Source: Actinomycetota bacterium (GTDB lineage Bacteria; Actinomycetota; Thermoleophilia; Gaiellales; Gaiellaceae). From it: a stretch of DNA of 6,994 nucleotides. Below the pieces are notes generated by a model. It saw only the letters and a program-made list of their open reading frames with translations, was not told the origin of the DNA and did not search any database. Position 1 is the stretch's first letter, and each line of letters opens with the position of its first letter. The position numbers and the translations under genes are program-made. The stretch is from the NCBI GenBank assembly GCA_013817555.1, contig JACDCN010000109.1:1-6994 (forward strand), in the 5' to 3' direction. This document shows, in pieces, positions 1 to 5,969 of this stretch.

Positions 1-24
1 CCCCGGAGCGGGTCTCGGCCGCGG

Positions 25-60
25 CGAGGCGGGAGGGGCGTTCCGGCCCCACCCGCCTCG
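25..60 (-). terminator. Strong GC-rich hairpin downstream of the LVIVD-repeat gene
   Basis: Positions 25-39 pair with 46-60: nine base pairs, one A-A mismatch (34/51), five more base pairs, and a six-base loop (40-45). The structure lies five bases past the stop codon of the minus-strand gene that ends at 66, which is where an intrinsic terminator would be expected. No T-tract follows on either strand, so it is not a classical E. coli-type terminator. Hairpins lacking a U-tract are often proposed as terminators in high-GC actinobacteria. It could instead stabilise the mRNA 3' end. Confidence 0.7.
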
Positions 61-65
61 AGTCG

Positions 66-1703
66 CTAGTCCTGCGTCTGTGGGTTCTGGTACCTGTGGA
101 TGCGCGCCCGGTATTGCCCGACTTCGGGTGCGCTCGGGTCGGTGACGGCCGGCACCAGCCGCCCCTTCGCGCCGAGCAGCATGTAGACGTCCAGGCCTCG
201 CGCTCCGGGGCGCGTCGCGCTCGGCAGCCCGCTCGACACATAGACGTAATTGTTGTGCCAATAGGAGGACCAGGCGTTGTCCACCCCGGTCGGCCCCGAG
301 GGATCGTTCTTCGCGTCGTAGAACGCGACCTCGGTCGCCGCCGTCGGCACCGACGAGGGGTTGGGAACCGTGATCGGCGGAAGGCTCAGCACGTCGCTGA
401 AGTCGAACACGGTCGTTCCGGCCTGGTATGCGGACGAGACGCCGATGTAGCCGTCGTTCGTCGGGATGACGTTTCCGTTGTGCTGCGTGCACGTCTCGGT
501 GGACGGCTGCGGTCGCGGAAGGATGTAGCGGCCGCGAAGCGGTGCCGTGGCGCCGGGAGAGACGTTGTCGTAGAACCAGATGTTCCCGCGCGTGTCCGCC
601 GGCCCGTCGCACCCGTGCGCGCCGCCGCCCTGCCACTCGTCGGTGAAGAGGACCACCTCGCCGTCCCAGGTGAAGGACGCGGTATGGAAGAGCCCGCGGA
701 ACGGCGGCGTGGGCCCGTTGACGAAGAAGTTCCGGATGTGGGTGTGTCTGCCCGGGACGTCGACGGTCGGATTCGCCGGATCGGAGACGTCCCAGAGCTG
801 CCCCTCCTCGAGGCACGCTCCGGCCGCCACCTTCTTCGAGCCCGAATCGAAGACGGTGATGTCGTGGCAGCCGCGGACGGGGCTGCCGCCGTTCCCGGTC
901 GGACCGGTCCAGACCGCGGTGTCCGCATGGAGCGGCTGCTCCTTGAGGACTCTGGCGCTCGCGGGGTCGGCGTCCGGGATCTCGACGATCGAGATCTTGT
1001 TGTGATCCGGCACGCAGTTCCGCCCTGGCAGGGCGAGATCCTCCAGACGCGTGACCCGCAACCCGCTGGGATACGAGGACACGTACACAATCGCCCTCTG
1101 GTTCCGTGCGTCCGTGATCGTCGTGTGCGTATGGGAGCCGCACGCGGTGTTCACGGAGGCGATGTGGGCCGGGCTCCGCGGATCGCTGACGTCGAAGATG
1201 CGCAACCCTTCGAACCCCTTCTGGCGAAACGTGCTCGGGACAAGGGTGGCCGGGTTCGTTCCGGAAACGACCGGAGTGTCAACGGCTGTTGCGCACGCCG
1301 CCGTCGTGACGGGCTCCTCTATGGACTGGATCAGGAGCAGGCGGCTCTTCGCCTGGTAGAAGGACACGTCGCCTTGGTTCCCACGGCACTCGAGGACCGA
1401 GATCTGCGTCGGGTTCGCCGGATCGGAGATGTCCACGAGGCGGAATCCCTCGTAGTTCCCCTGCGCGAGGATCTGCGTGAACCCGCCACGCAGCCCGCCC
1501 CCTCCCCAGAACGCGAGATCCGAGTTAAAGCACGTCGGCCCTCGGTCGCAAGCGAGAAACTCTGCCGGCGGCGGCAGGTTGGCGACGTGGAGCATGTTCG
1601 GACTCGCGTCGTCGGCCGAGCCGTGACTCGCGACGGCGGTCAGCGGAAGCGCGAGTGCGAGAACTGCGGCTGCCGCGGCAAGCATCCGTCGAGACGAACT
1701 CAT
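66..1703 (-). CDS. Secreted LVIVD-repeat (beta-propeller-like) protein
   Basis: The product has 545 residues. It starts with a signal peptide: SSSRR, a hydrophobic Ala/Leu stretch at about residues 7-24, and likely cleavage after AVA near residue 25. The mature part carries LVIVD-type repeats, with a hydrophobic strand followed by D(I/V)SDPxxP: GFRLVDISDPANPTQ (86-100), GLRIFDVSDPRSPAH (166-180) and QLWDVSDPANPTVDV (302-316). Weaker versions lie near 430-438 and 502-509. Such repeats form propeller blades in extracytoplasmic proteins. Ten cysteines (52, 58, 106, 137, 188, 230, 279, 297, 365, 405) suggest disulfides outside the cell. Histidines recur in similar contexts: HTHT (191-194), CHDI (279-282), RHTH (319-322), FHTASF (339-344), QHNG (407-410) and WHNN (482-485). 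There is no C-terminal anchor or sorting signal. The start is supported by a purine-rich ribosome binding site. The family is clear, but substrate and function are unknown. The gene follows nadA in the same direction after 82 bases and is probably a separate unit. Confidence 0.85.
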   Translation of the reverse strand: MSSSRRMLAAAAAVLALALPLTAVASHGSADDASPNMLHVANLPPPAEFLACDRGPTCFNSDLAFWGGGGLRGGFTQILAQGNYEGFRLVDISDPANPTQISVLECRGNQGDVSFYQAKSRLLLIQSIEEPVTTAACATAVDTPVVSGTNPATLVPSTFRQKGFEGLRIFDVSDPRSPAHIASVNTACGSHTHTTITDARNQRAIVYVSSYPSGLRVTRLEDLALPGRNCVPDHNKISIVEIPDADPASARVLKEQPLHADTAVWTGPTGNGGSPVRGCHDITVFDSGSKKVAAGACLEEGQLWDVSDPANPTVDVPGRHTHIRNFFVNGPTPPFRGLFHTASFTWDGEVVLFTDEWQGGGAHGCDGPADTRGNIWFYDNVSPGATAPLRGRYILPRPQPSTETCTQHNGNVIPTNDGYIGVSSAYQAGTTVFDFSDVLSLPPITVPNPSSVPTAATEVAFYDAKNDPSGPTGVDNAWSSYWHNNYVYVSSGLPSATRPGARGLDVYMLLGAKGRLVPAVTDPSAPEVGQYRARIHRYQNPQTQD

Positions 1704-1714
1704 CTCTCTCCCCT
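1704..1714 (-). promoter_or_regulatory. Ribosome binding site of the LVIVD-repeat gene
   Basis: On the minus strand the bases just before the ATG at 1703 read AGGGGAGAGAG. AGGGGAG is a good Shine-Dalgarno match with a four-base spacer. It fixes the start so that the signal peptide is complete. I see no convincing -10/-35 pair in the rest of the 82-base gap to nadA. Confidence 0.65.
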
Positions 1715-1767
1715 TCCCTCGAAGAACATCACAACGCCGTTCGGCAGGGAGCTAAACGAGTTGACCC

Positions 1768-1780
1768 GGCTCGTCGAGCC
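1768..1780 (-). terminator. Weak hairpin after nadA, possible terminator
   Basis: GGCTC (1768-1772) pairs with GAGCC (1776-1780) around a three-base loop, starting five bases past the nadA stop. The stem is only five base pairs and no T-tract follows on the minus strand, so termination here would be weak at best. Read-through from the NAD operon into the LVIVD gene cannot be excluded. Confidence 0.3.
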
Positions 1781-1785
1781 TGACG

Positions 1786-2721
1786 CTAGACGATCGCGAC
1801 CATGCGATCGATCGCGCCGCGAGCACGCTCTGCGACCTCCGGCGGCACCGTCACGACGTATTTCCAGTCGCGCAGCGAGTCGCGCAGCTTCTCGAGTGTG
1901 ATCATCTTCATATAGCGGCAGATCGCCTTCTCGGAGACGGCTTCGAAGCGCTTTTCCGGCGCCTCCTTGTTCAGGCGGTGGATGATCCCGGTCTCGGTCG
2001 CGACCAGGAACCGCTCCTTCGGCGACTTCCGCGCGAACTTGATCATCCCCTCGGTCGAGAGGATGTGCGTCTTGCCGTTGCCGAACGCCATGCACTGGCT
2101 CGCGCAGCCGCACTCGGGATGGACGAGGAGCTCGGCATCCGGAGCTTCGTCCTGCCAGCGCTGGATGTCGGCCGGGCGGATGCCGGCGTGCACGTGGCAT
2201 TCGCCCATCCAGATGCGGAGCGTGCGGCCGGTGACCTTCTCGAGCCAGAGCCCGAGGTACATGTCCGGTAGGAAGAGGATCTCAGTGTCCTCGGGAATCG
2301 ATTCGATGATCGCCTTCGCGTTTCCGGACGTGCAGCAGTAGTCGCTCTCGGCCTTCACCTCGGCCGTCGTGTTCACGTACGAGACGACGACCGCTCCCGG
2401 GTTCTCCGCCTTCCACGTGCGGAGCTGGTCCGCAGTGATCGACGCGGCGAGCGAGCAGCCCGCATCCAGATCGGGAATGAGGACGGTCTTCTCCGGGCAG
2501 AGGATCGCCGCGGTCTCGGCCATGAAGTGGACGCCGCAGAACGCGATCGCCTCGGCGTCGGTGCGTGCGGCCTCATGAGAGAGACCGAGCGAGTCCCCGA
2601 CGAAGTCGGCGACGTCCTGCACCTCTGGCACCTGATAGTTGTGGGCGAGGATCACCGCGTCTCGCGCGCGGGCGAGCTCGCGGATCTCCTCGTGCATGGT
2701 GGTGATCTCGGCTGTGGTCAT
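1786..2721 (-). CDS. nadA: Quinolinate synthase NadA
   Basis: This 311-residue cytoplasmic [4Fe-4S] enzyme condenses iminoaspartate (from NadB) with dihydroxyacetone phosphate to give quinolinate. Family motifs run in order: LAHNYQ (25-30), CGVHFMAET (62-70), PDLDAGCSLA (83-92), SYVNTTAEVKA (114-124), GECHVHAG (173-180), HPECGCASQC (201-210), STEGM (222-226), ATETGI (241-246) and CRYMKM (268-273). By alignment to the well-studied Thermotoga enzyme from memory, Cys89, Cys175 and Cys268 should bind the cluster. His27, Tyr29, Tyr115, Asn117, His201 and Glu203 should line the substrate pocket. Length is normal for the shorter NadA class. The frame stays open 82 codons upstream, but the ATG at 2721 has a Shine-Dalgarno sequence and forms an ATGA overlap with the nadC stop. 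The upstream extension has no NadA character and is a shadow of nadC. This is the last gene of the nadB-nadC-nadA operon. Confidence 0.97.
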   Translation of the reverse strand: MTTAEITTMHEEIRELARARDAVILAHNYQVPEVQDVADFVGDSLGLSHEAARTDAEAIAFCGVHFMAETAAILCPEKTVLIPDLDAGCSLAASITADQLRTWKAENPGAVVVSYVNTTAEVKAESDYCCTSGNAKAIIESIPEDTEILFLPDMYLGLWLEKVTGRTLRIWMGECHVHAGIRPADIQRWQDEAPDAELLVHPECGCASQCMAFGNGKTHILSTEGMIKFARKSPKERFLVATETGIIHRLNKEAPEKRFEAVSEKAICRYMKMITLEKLRDSLRDWKYVVTVPPEVAERARGAIDRMVAIV

Positions 2722-3548
2722 GTCAACTCCAATGAGACGTCGAGTGAACGGGCGGAATGCGTGAGAGCGCCGATCGAGATCTCGTCGACGCCGGTCTCGG
2801 CGATCGCGCGGACGTTGTCGAGCGTGACGCCGCCTGACGCCTCGAGCCGCGCACGGCCTTGCACGTGAGCGACGGCCGCGACGAGCTCGTCCGGGGTCAT
2901 GTTGTCGAGGAGGATCGCGTCGACCTTCGCCTCTAGCGCCTCGGAGACCTGAGCGCGCGTATCGCATTCGACCTCGATCGGGAGATCGGTCGTCGCGCGC
3001 AGCCGCTCGACCGCAGCGCGAACGGAGCCGGCTGCAGCAAGGTGGTTGTCCTTGACGAGCACCGCATCGTCGAGCCCGAAGCGGTGGTTTCTCCCGCCGC
3101 CGCTGGCGACCGCATGCTTTTCGAGCAGGCGAAGCCCTGGTGTGGTCTTGCGCGTGTCGAGGATCGCGACGTCGGTGCCTGCGACGGCATCGACGTAGCT
3201 TCGAGTGAGCGTCGCGATCCCCGAGAGCCTGCCGAGGAAGTTCAACGCCACCCGCTCGCCAGTGAGGATCGCGCGCAGCGGGCCTGAGATGACAGCGACC
3301 ACGGTCATGTGCTCGACGAAAGTCCCGTCCTCGACCAGGGCCTCGAACCGGACGTCCGGATCGAGAGCGAGGAACACGGCTTCCGCTGCGTCCAGCCCGC
3401 TGACCACCCCGGACTCCTTCAGGAGGAGCTCGGCCGTGCCCATGGCGTCCGCAGCGACGGTCGCCTGGGTGGTTACGTCACCGGCGCCTACGTCCTCGGC
3501 GAGGGCAGCGGTAACGACCCGATCCAGGGTATCGGCGGTTACAGCCAT
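2718..3548 (-). CDS. nadC: Nicotinate-nucleotide pyrophosphorylase (quinolinate phosphoribosyltransferase) NadC
   Basis: The product has 276 residues, normal for the family. It converts quinolinate plus PRPP to nicotinate mononucleotide, CO2 and pyrophosphate, the step that joins the de novo route to the common NAD pathway. Visible motifs are EDVGAGDVTT (18-27, N-terminal domain), GERVALNFLGRLSGIAT (97-113), DTRKTTPGLRLLEKHAV (131-147), the basic loop GGGRNHRFGLDD (150-161), VKDNH (165-169), EVE (192-194), LLDNM (213-217) and EASGGV (236-241). The Arg, Lys and His residues of the 131-169 stretch bind the quinolinate carboxylates and PRPP phosphates in known structures. The acidic residues at 192-194 and Asp215 match catalytic/metal positions. 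The ATG at 3548 overlaps the end of nadB by 10 nt. An open frame extends upstream but has no family similarity. The stop overlaps the nadA start as ATGA. It is the middle gene of the operon. Confidence 0.97.
   Translation of the reverse strand: MAVTADTLDRVVTAALAEDVGAGDVTTQATVAADAMGTAELLLKESGVVSGLDAAEAVFLALDPDVRFEALVEDGTFVEHMTVVAVISGPLRAILTGERVALNFLGRLSGIATLTRSYVDAVAGTDVAILDTRKTTPGLRLLEKHAVASGGGRNHRFGLDDAVLVKDNHLAAAGSVRAAVERLRATTDLPIEVECDTRAQVSEALEAKVDAILLDNMTPDELVAAVAHVQGRARLEASGGVTLDNVRAIAETGVDEISIGALTHSARSLDVSLELT
2727..2730 (-). promoter_or_regulatory. Ribosome binding site deciding the nadA start
   Basis: GGAG on the minus strand lies five bases (TTGAC) before the ATG at 2721, inside the last codons of nadC. 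With the ATGA overlap it points to coupled translation of nadC and nadA. It also supports the short start over the longer open frame. Confidence 0.6.
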
Positions 3549-4978
3549 GTCTCCAGCGCGGGCTCGTGACCAAGACGAAGCACGATGTGACGCTCCAGTG
3601 ACAGATTTTCCACAGGGAAGTCCGCCCGGAAGTGAGACCCCCGGCTCTCCTCCCGGAGGAGAGCGCTCTCGGCGACGAGCCGCGTGAGAAGGTGCGACGA
3701 GGCCTGCAGCCGCTCGAGCCCCGCGGCGTCTCGGATCAGCCCGCAGTCCCGCCAAAGCGCAGTTCGCACCACTTCGTCCACCTGTCCGCCCAGGACGTGG
3801 CCAGGGTCAGACCCTGGACATGGCTCCGGAGCGACGTCGTGGCCATGTCTCGAAAGACGGGGTTCGCCCAAGGCGGCAAGCGCTGCCCGGCGGCCGAACA
3901 CGAGGCACTCGAGAAGCGAGTTCGAGGCCAACCGGTTCGCGCCGTGGACACCCGTCGCAGCACATTCGCCGGCGGCGTAGAGGCCGGGAAGCTCGCTCCG
4001 CGCGTCGAGGTCGGTCACGATCCCGCCGACCGTGTAGTGCGCAGCCGGCGCGACCGGGATCGGCGTCTCGGCCGGGTCGTAGCCCCGCTCCATGAGGCTC
4101 CCCATCAGGCTCGGGAAGCGTGCGCGGTCGATCTCGCGTAGGTCGAGAAGCACGGTCCCGCGGGCCGCGATGTCACGGGCGACGACGTCGCGAGGCGCGA
4201 GCTCATCGGTGAAGCGCTCGCCGAACTCGTCGAGAAGAATCGCGCCCTCTCCGCGAAGCGCCTCTGACAGAAGCAGCGTCGAGTCGACGAGCGTCGTCGG
4301 GTGGAACTGGACGAACTCGAGATCCGCGACAGAGGCGCCCGCGCGGTACGCCGCGATCACTCCGTCGCCGAGGGCACCCGGCGGGTTCGTCGTCCGGCTC
4401 CAGAGCGCGGCGGCCCCGCCGGTCGCGAGCAGCGTCGCGCGGGCACGGATGGCGCGGCGATCCGTCACGACGCCGATGCATCGGTCCTGCGACCGCCACA
4501 AGCTCTGCATCCGCTCGCCCTCGGCAACCTCGATGTTGGGGTGCGCGAGCACCCGCTCCACCAGTCTGCGTGCGACGCGATCGCCGGTCGCAGCGCCGCC
4601 GGCATGGACGACACGCCTCCGGCTGTGGCCACCTTCGAGCCCAAGGTCGTCATCGAACTCGACACCGAGCTCGACGAGGTCGCGAATACGGGCGGGCGCC
4701 TCTTGAGTGAGCGCGCCTACGGCCGTTGGCCGAGAGAGGCCGCGACCTGTGCGCAGCGTGTCCTCGGCATGGAGAGCCGGTGTGTCGTCGTCGCCGAGCG
4801 CAGCCGCGATCCCGCCCTGCGCCAAGGAGCTCGTGGACGAGCGCAGCGGCCCTTTCGCGAGCACGCGGACCTGCCCTTCCGAGGCGGCGCAGAGAGCTGC
4901 ATAGAGCCCGGCGACGCCCGCGCCGACGACTAGGAGGTCGACGTCTTGGCTGTGTCTTGTTCCATTAATGGCGCTCAT
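3539..4978 (-). CDS. nadB: L-aspartate oxidase NadB
   Basis: This 479-residue flavoenzyme oxidises L-aspartate to iminoaspartate, the first step of de novo NAD synthesis. It belongs to the succinate dehydrogenase/fumarate reductase flavoprotein family. The FAD-binding fold appears as VVGAGVAG (17-24), SSTSSLAQGGIA (47-58) and YAAGECAATGVHGANRLASN (334-353). Active-site positions known from E. coli NadB are all present: Glu115 in EGGHSRRR, His226 in QFHPTT, Arg263 in PRDVVARDI, His314 in HYTVGG and Arg349 in GANRL. The C-terminal helical domain ends with the typical REESRG-HFRADFP segment (442-455). The protein is shorter than the usual roughly 530-540 residues; the shortfall is mostly in the C-terminal helical part between about 400 and 440. 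The linker near 386-398 contains a DNA palindrome (see findings). The ATG at 4978 gives the normal N-terminus; a further 23 upstream codons are open but would run into nrtR. The best Shine-Dalgarno candidate, AGAGG at 4990-4994, is rather distant (11-base spacer). It is the first gene of the operon, divergent from nrtR. Confidence 0.96.
   Translation of the reverse strand: MSAINGTRHSQDVDLLVVGAGVAGLYAALCAASEGQVRVLAKGPLRSSTSSLAQGGIAAALGDDDTPALHAEDTLRTGRGLSRPTAVGALTQEAPARIRDLVELGVEFDDDLGLEGGHSRRRVVHAGGAATGDRVARRLVERVLAHPNIEVAEGERMQSLWRSQDRCIGVVTDRRAIRARATLLATGGAAALWSRTTNPPGALGDGVIAAYRAGASVADLEFVQFHPTTLVDSTLLLSEALRGEGAILLDEFGERFTDELAPRDVVARDIAARGTVLLDLREIDRARFPSLMGSLMERGYDPAETPIPVAPAAHYTVGGIVTDLDARSELPGLYAAGECAATGVHGANRLASNSLLECLVFGRRAALAALGEPRLSRHGHDVAPEPCPGSDPGHVLGGQVDEVVRTALWRDCGLIRDAAGLERLQASSHLLTRLVAESALLREESRGSHFRADFPVENLSLERHIVLRLGHEPALETWL
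3801..3817. repeat. 17-nt perfect inverted repeat inside nadB
   Basis: CCAGGGTC, a central A, then GACCCTGG: eight perfect base pairs around one base. Imperfect symmetry continues outward: 3799/3819 and 3798/3820 pair after one mismatch. It encodes residues around Pro388-Pro392 in the linker between the FAD-domain core and the C-terminal helices of NadB. Compact palindromes of this kind can belong to dispersed repeat families, but only one copy is present in this window. Confidence 0.6.
4962..4971. promoter_or_regulatory. AT-rich palindrome CCATTAATGG at the nadB 5' end, candidate operator
   Basis: A perfect 10-bp palindrome with an AT core lies in codons 3-6 of nadB, five bases past the start codon. 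It is unusually AT-rich for this sequence. It sits beside the nadB/nrtR intergenic gap, where an NrtR operator would be expected. Assignment to NrtR is inference only. Confidence 0.25.
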
Positions 4979-5008
4979 GCTAGTTTTCGCCTCTGAGTCA
5001 ATAACCTC
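4979..5008. promoter_or_regulatory. Bidirectional nadB/nrtR control region
   Basis: Only 30 bases separate the divergent start codons of nadB and nrtR, so the two promoters must overlap each other or the coding starts. The region is AT-richer than its surroundings and holds TTGACT on the minus strand (4997-5002). It also contains part of a TGAG-N8-CTCA inverted repeat (4994-5009). I could not assign a clean -10/-35 pair in either direction. Regulators of the NrtR family usually bind upstream of NAD genes and often control their own gene, so this gap is the natural operator site. Confidence 0.5.
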
Positions 5009-5701
5009 ATGGCCGAGTCTACCAGCGCACACACAGCCCCCGCCCACTCTGCGCTCGCCACCGTGTTCCAGGTGCGAGAGAACGAGCTACAGGTTCTTCT
5101 CTGGGAACGAGCTCGCGATCCGTTTCAGGGCGACTGGTCGTTACCCGGTGGCTCCCTCGGTGTCGGCGAGACGCTCGAAGCGTCGATCCTGCGACACCTC
5201 GCTGCGAAGGTCGACGTGCGCGAGGTCGCACACCTCGAGCAGCTCGGCACCTGGAGCCACCCGTCACGCCACCCGGAGCATTGGGAGCTCGCCACCGCTT
5301 ATGTCGGCCTCGTCCCCCTCGGCATCGATCCGCGCGTGCCCGCGGACACGCGCTGGCACCCAGTGGACGCCTTGCCGGCGACGGCGTTCGACCACGGCGC
5401 GATCGTTCTCGCCGGACGCGAGCGCCTTCGCGGCAAGCTCTCCTATTCGAACGTCGGCTTCGCCCTCGCTCCGAAGACGTTCACACTTGCGGAGCTACGC
5501 GACATCTACACCGCGGCGCTCGGGTATGACGTCTCTGCGACGAACCTCAAGCGAGTGCTGCTTCGTCGCGGCGCGATCGAGACGACGGGTGGACGACGGA
5601 CGCACGGGCCGGCGGGCGGGCGGCCAGCGGAGGTCTTTCGATTCCGAACGAGCCACCTCGAGGTCACCGACCCGTTCGCGGTCCTTCGCCCGCCGACATA
5701 G
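5009..5701 (+). CDS. nrtR: NrtR-type transcriptional regulator of NAD metabolism (Nudix domain plus winged helix)
   Basis: The product has 230 residues. Residues about 13-140 form a Nudix-like domain: ALATVFQV, LQVLLWERARDPFQGDWSLPGG, then the Nudix box starting at Gly48. The box fits G-x5-E-x7-R (Gly48, Glu54, Arg62), but the catalytic REUxEExGU part reads RHLAAKVDV (62-70). All three expected glutamates and the glycine are replaced, so hydrolysis is unlikely and ligand binding is the probable role. LPATAFDHGAIV (122-133), RLRGKLSYSN (139-148) and the winged helix-turn-helix FTLAELRDIY...TNLKRVLLRRGAI (158-190) are signatures of NrtR. Characterised NrtR proteins bind ADP-ribose or related nucleotides and regulate NAD genes, usually as repressors. 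Divergence from nadB makes nadBCA the likely target, probably with autoregulation. The ATG at 5009 is the only start that keeps the first Nudix strand. No clear Shine-Dalgarno precedes it, so the mRNA may be leaderless. An alternative reading as an ADP-ribose pyrophosphatase is unlikely given the box. Confidence 0.93.
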   Translation: MAESTSAHTAPAHSALATVFQVRENELQVLLWERARDPFQGDWSLPGGSLGVGETLEASILRHLAAKVDVREVAHLEQLGTWSHPSRHPEHWELATAYVGLVPLGIDPRVPADTRWHPVDALPATAFDHGAIVLAGRERLRGKLSYSNVGFALAPKTFTLAELRDIYTAALGYDVSATNLKRVLLRRGAIETTGGRRTHGPAGGRPAEVFRFRTSHLEVTDPFAVLRPPT

Positions 5702-5829
5702 AACCTCTAACACAACGACGCCCGCCGACGGTGCGTGATGAGTGCGAGGCTGTTCGAAGGTGTTTATTTCCGGCGGTTTTGGGCGATATTCGAGTGTGCT
5801 CTTGCGGCGCCTCGGACACGCTCGACACT

Positions 5830-5858
5830 CAAGATCGGGTCGCCGGCGGCCGATCTTG
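5830..5858. terminator. Inverted repeat between convergent nrtR and azlD, candidate bidirectional terminator
   Basis: CAAGATCGG (5830-5838) pairs perfectly with CCGATCTTG (5850-5858) around an 11-base loop containing CGCCGGCG. It lies 129 bases past the nrtR stop and about 108 bases past the azlD stop on the other strand, so it could end transcripts from both sides. Neither strand has a T-tract after it. The rest of 5702-5864 shows no gene I can support. An operator or a hairpin controlling the ORF at 5865 are alternatives. Confidence 0.4.
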
Positions 5859-5864
5859 GAGAGC

Positions 5865-5969
5865 ATGCGGCACTTCCGACTGTGGCTTCTCCTGATCGCG
5901 GTGCTCAGCCTCGTCGCCGAGGCCATCGGCGCAGCGGCTGTCTTCTGGCGTCGGCCAGAGCGACTCTAA
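5865..5969 (+). CDS. Possible small single-pass membrane protein (34 aa)
   Basis: This short ORF encodes a basic start (MRHFR), a continuous hydrophobic segment at about residues 6-28 (LWLLLIAVLSLV onward to AAAVFW), and a basic end (RRPERL). That layout suits one membrane span. GGAGAG at 5858-5863 lies immediately before the ATG, closer than ideal. The stop codon overlaps the azlD stop tail to tail by four bases. The frame also opens upstream to an ATG at 5742, but that extension is arginine-rich, runs through the hairpin and looks non-coding. I recognise no family. It may be a real small protein following nrtR, or chance coding in high-GC DNA. Confidence 0.35.
   Translation: MRHFRLWLLLIAVLSLVAEAIGAAAVFWRRPERL

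Noticed and set aside
1804..1815. The 12-bp palindrome GCGATCGATCGC near the nadA end
   Set aside because: It lies in coding sequence made of GATC/CG-rich codons common in this DNA and shows no spacing or context suggesting a site.
96..1901. A 601-codon open frame on the plus strand opposite the LVIVD gene
   Set aside because: Its translation is Arg/Val-rich with no domain. It is an antisense shadow typical of high-GC DNA, whereas the minus-strand frame has a signal peptide and clear repeats.
2722..2967. An 82-codon upstream extension of nadA
   Set aside because: It is Arg-rich, lies wholly inside nadC, and the internal ATG at 2721 has a ribosome binding site and an ATGA junction.
5688..5729. 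A 10-nt direct repeat GCCCGCCGAC flanking the nrtR stop (5688-5697 and 5720-5729)
   Set aside because: Only two short GC-rich copies, with no further array and no element between them; probably chance.
5495..5926. A 143-codon minus-strand ORF antisense to the nrtR end
   Set aside because: No recognisable domain and Arg-rich composition; half of it mirrors nrtR and it crosses the inverted repeat.
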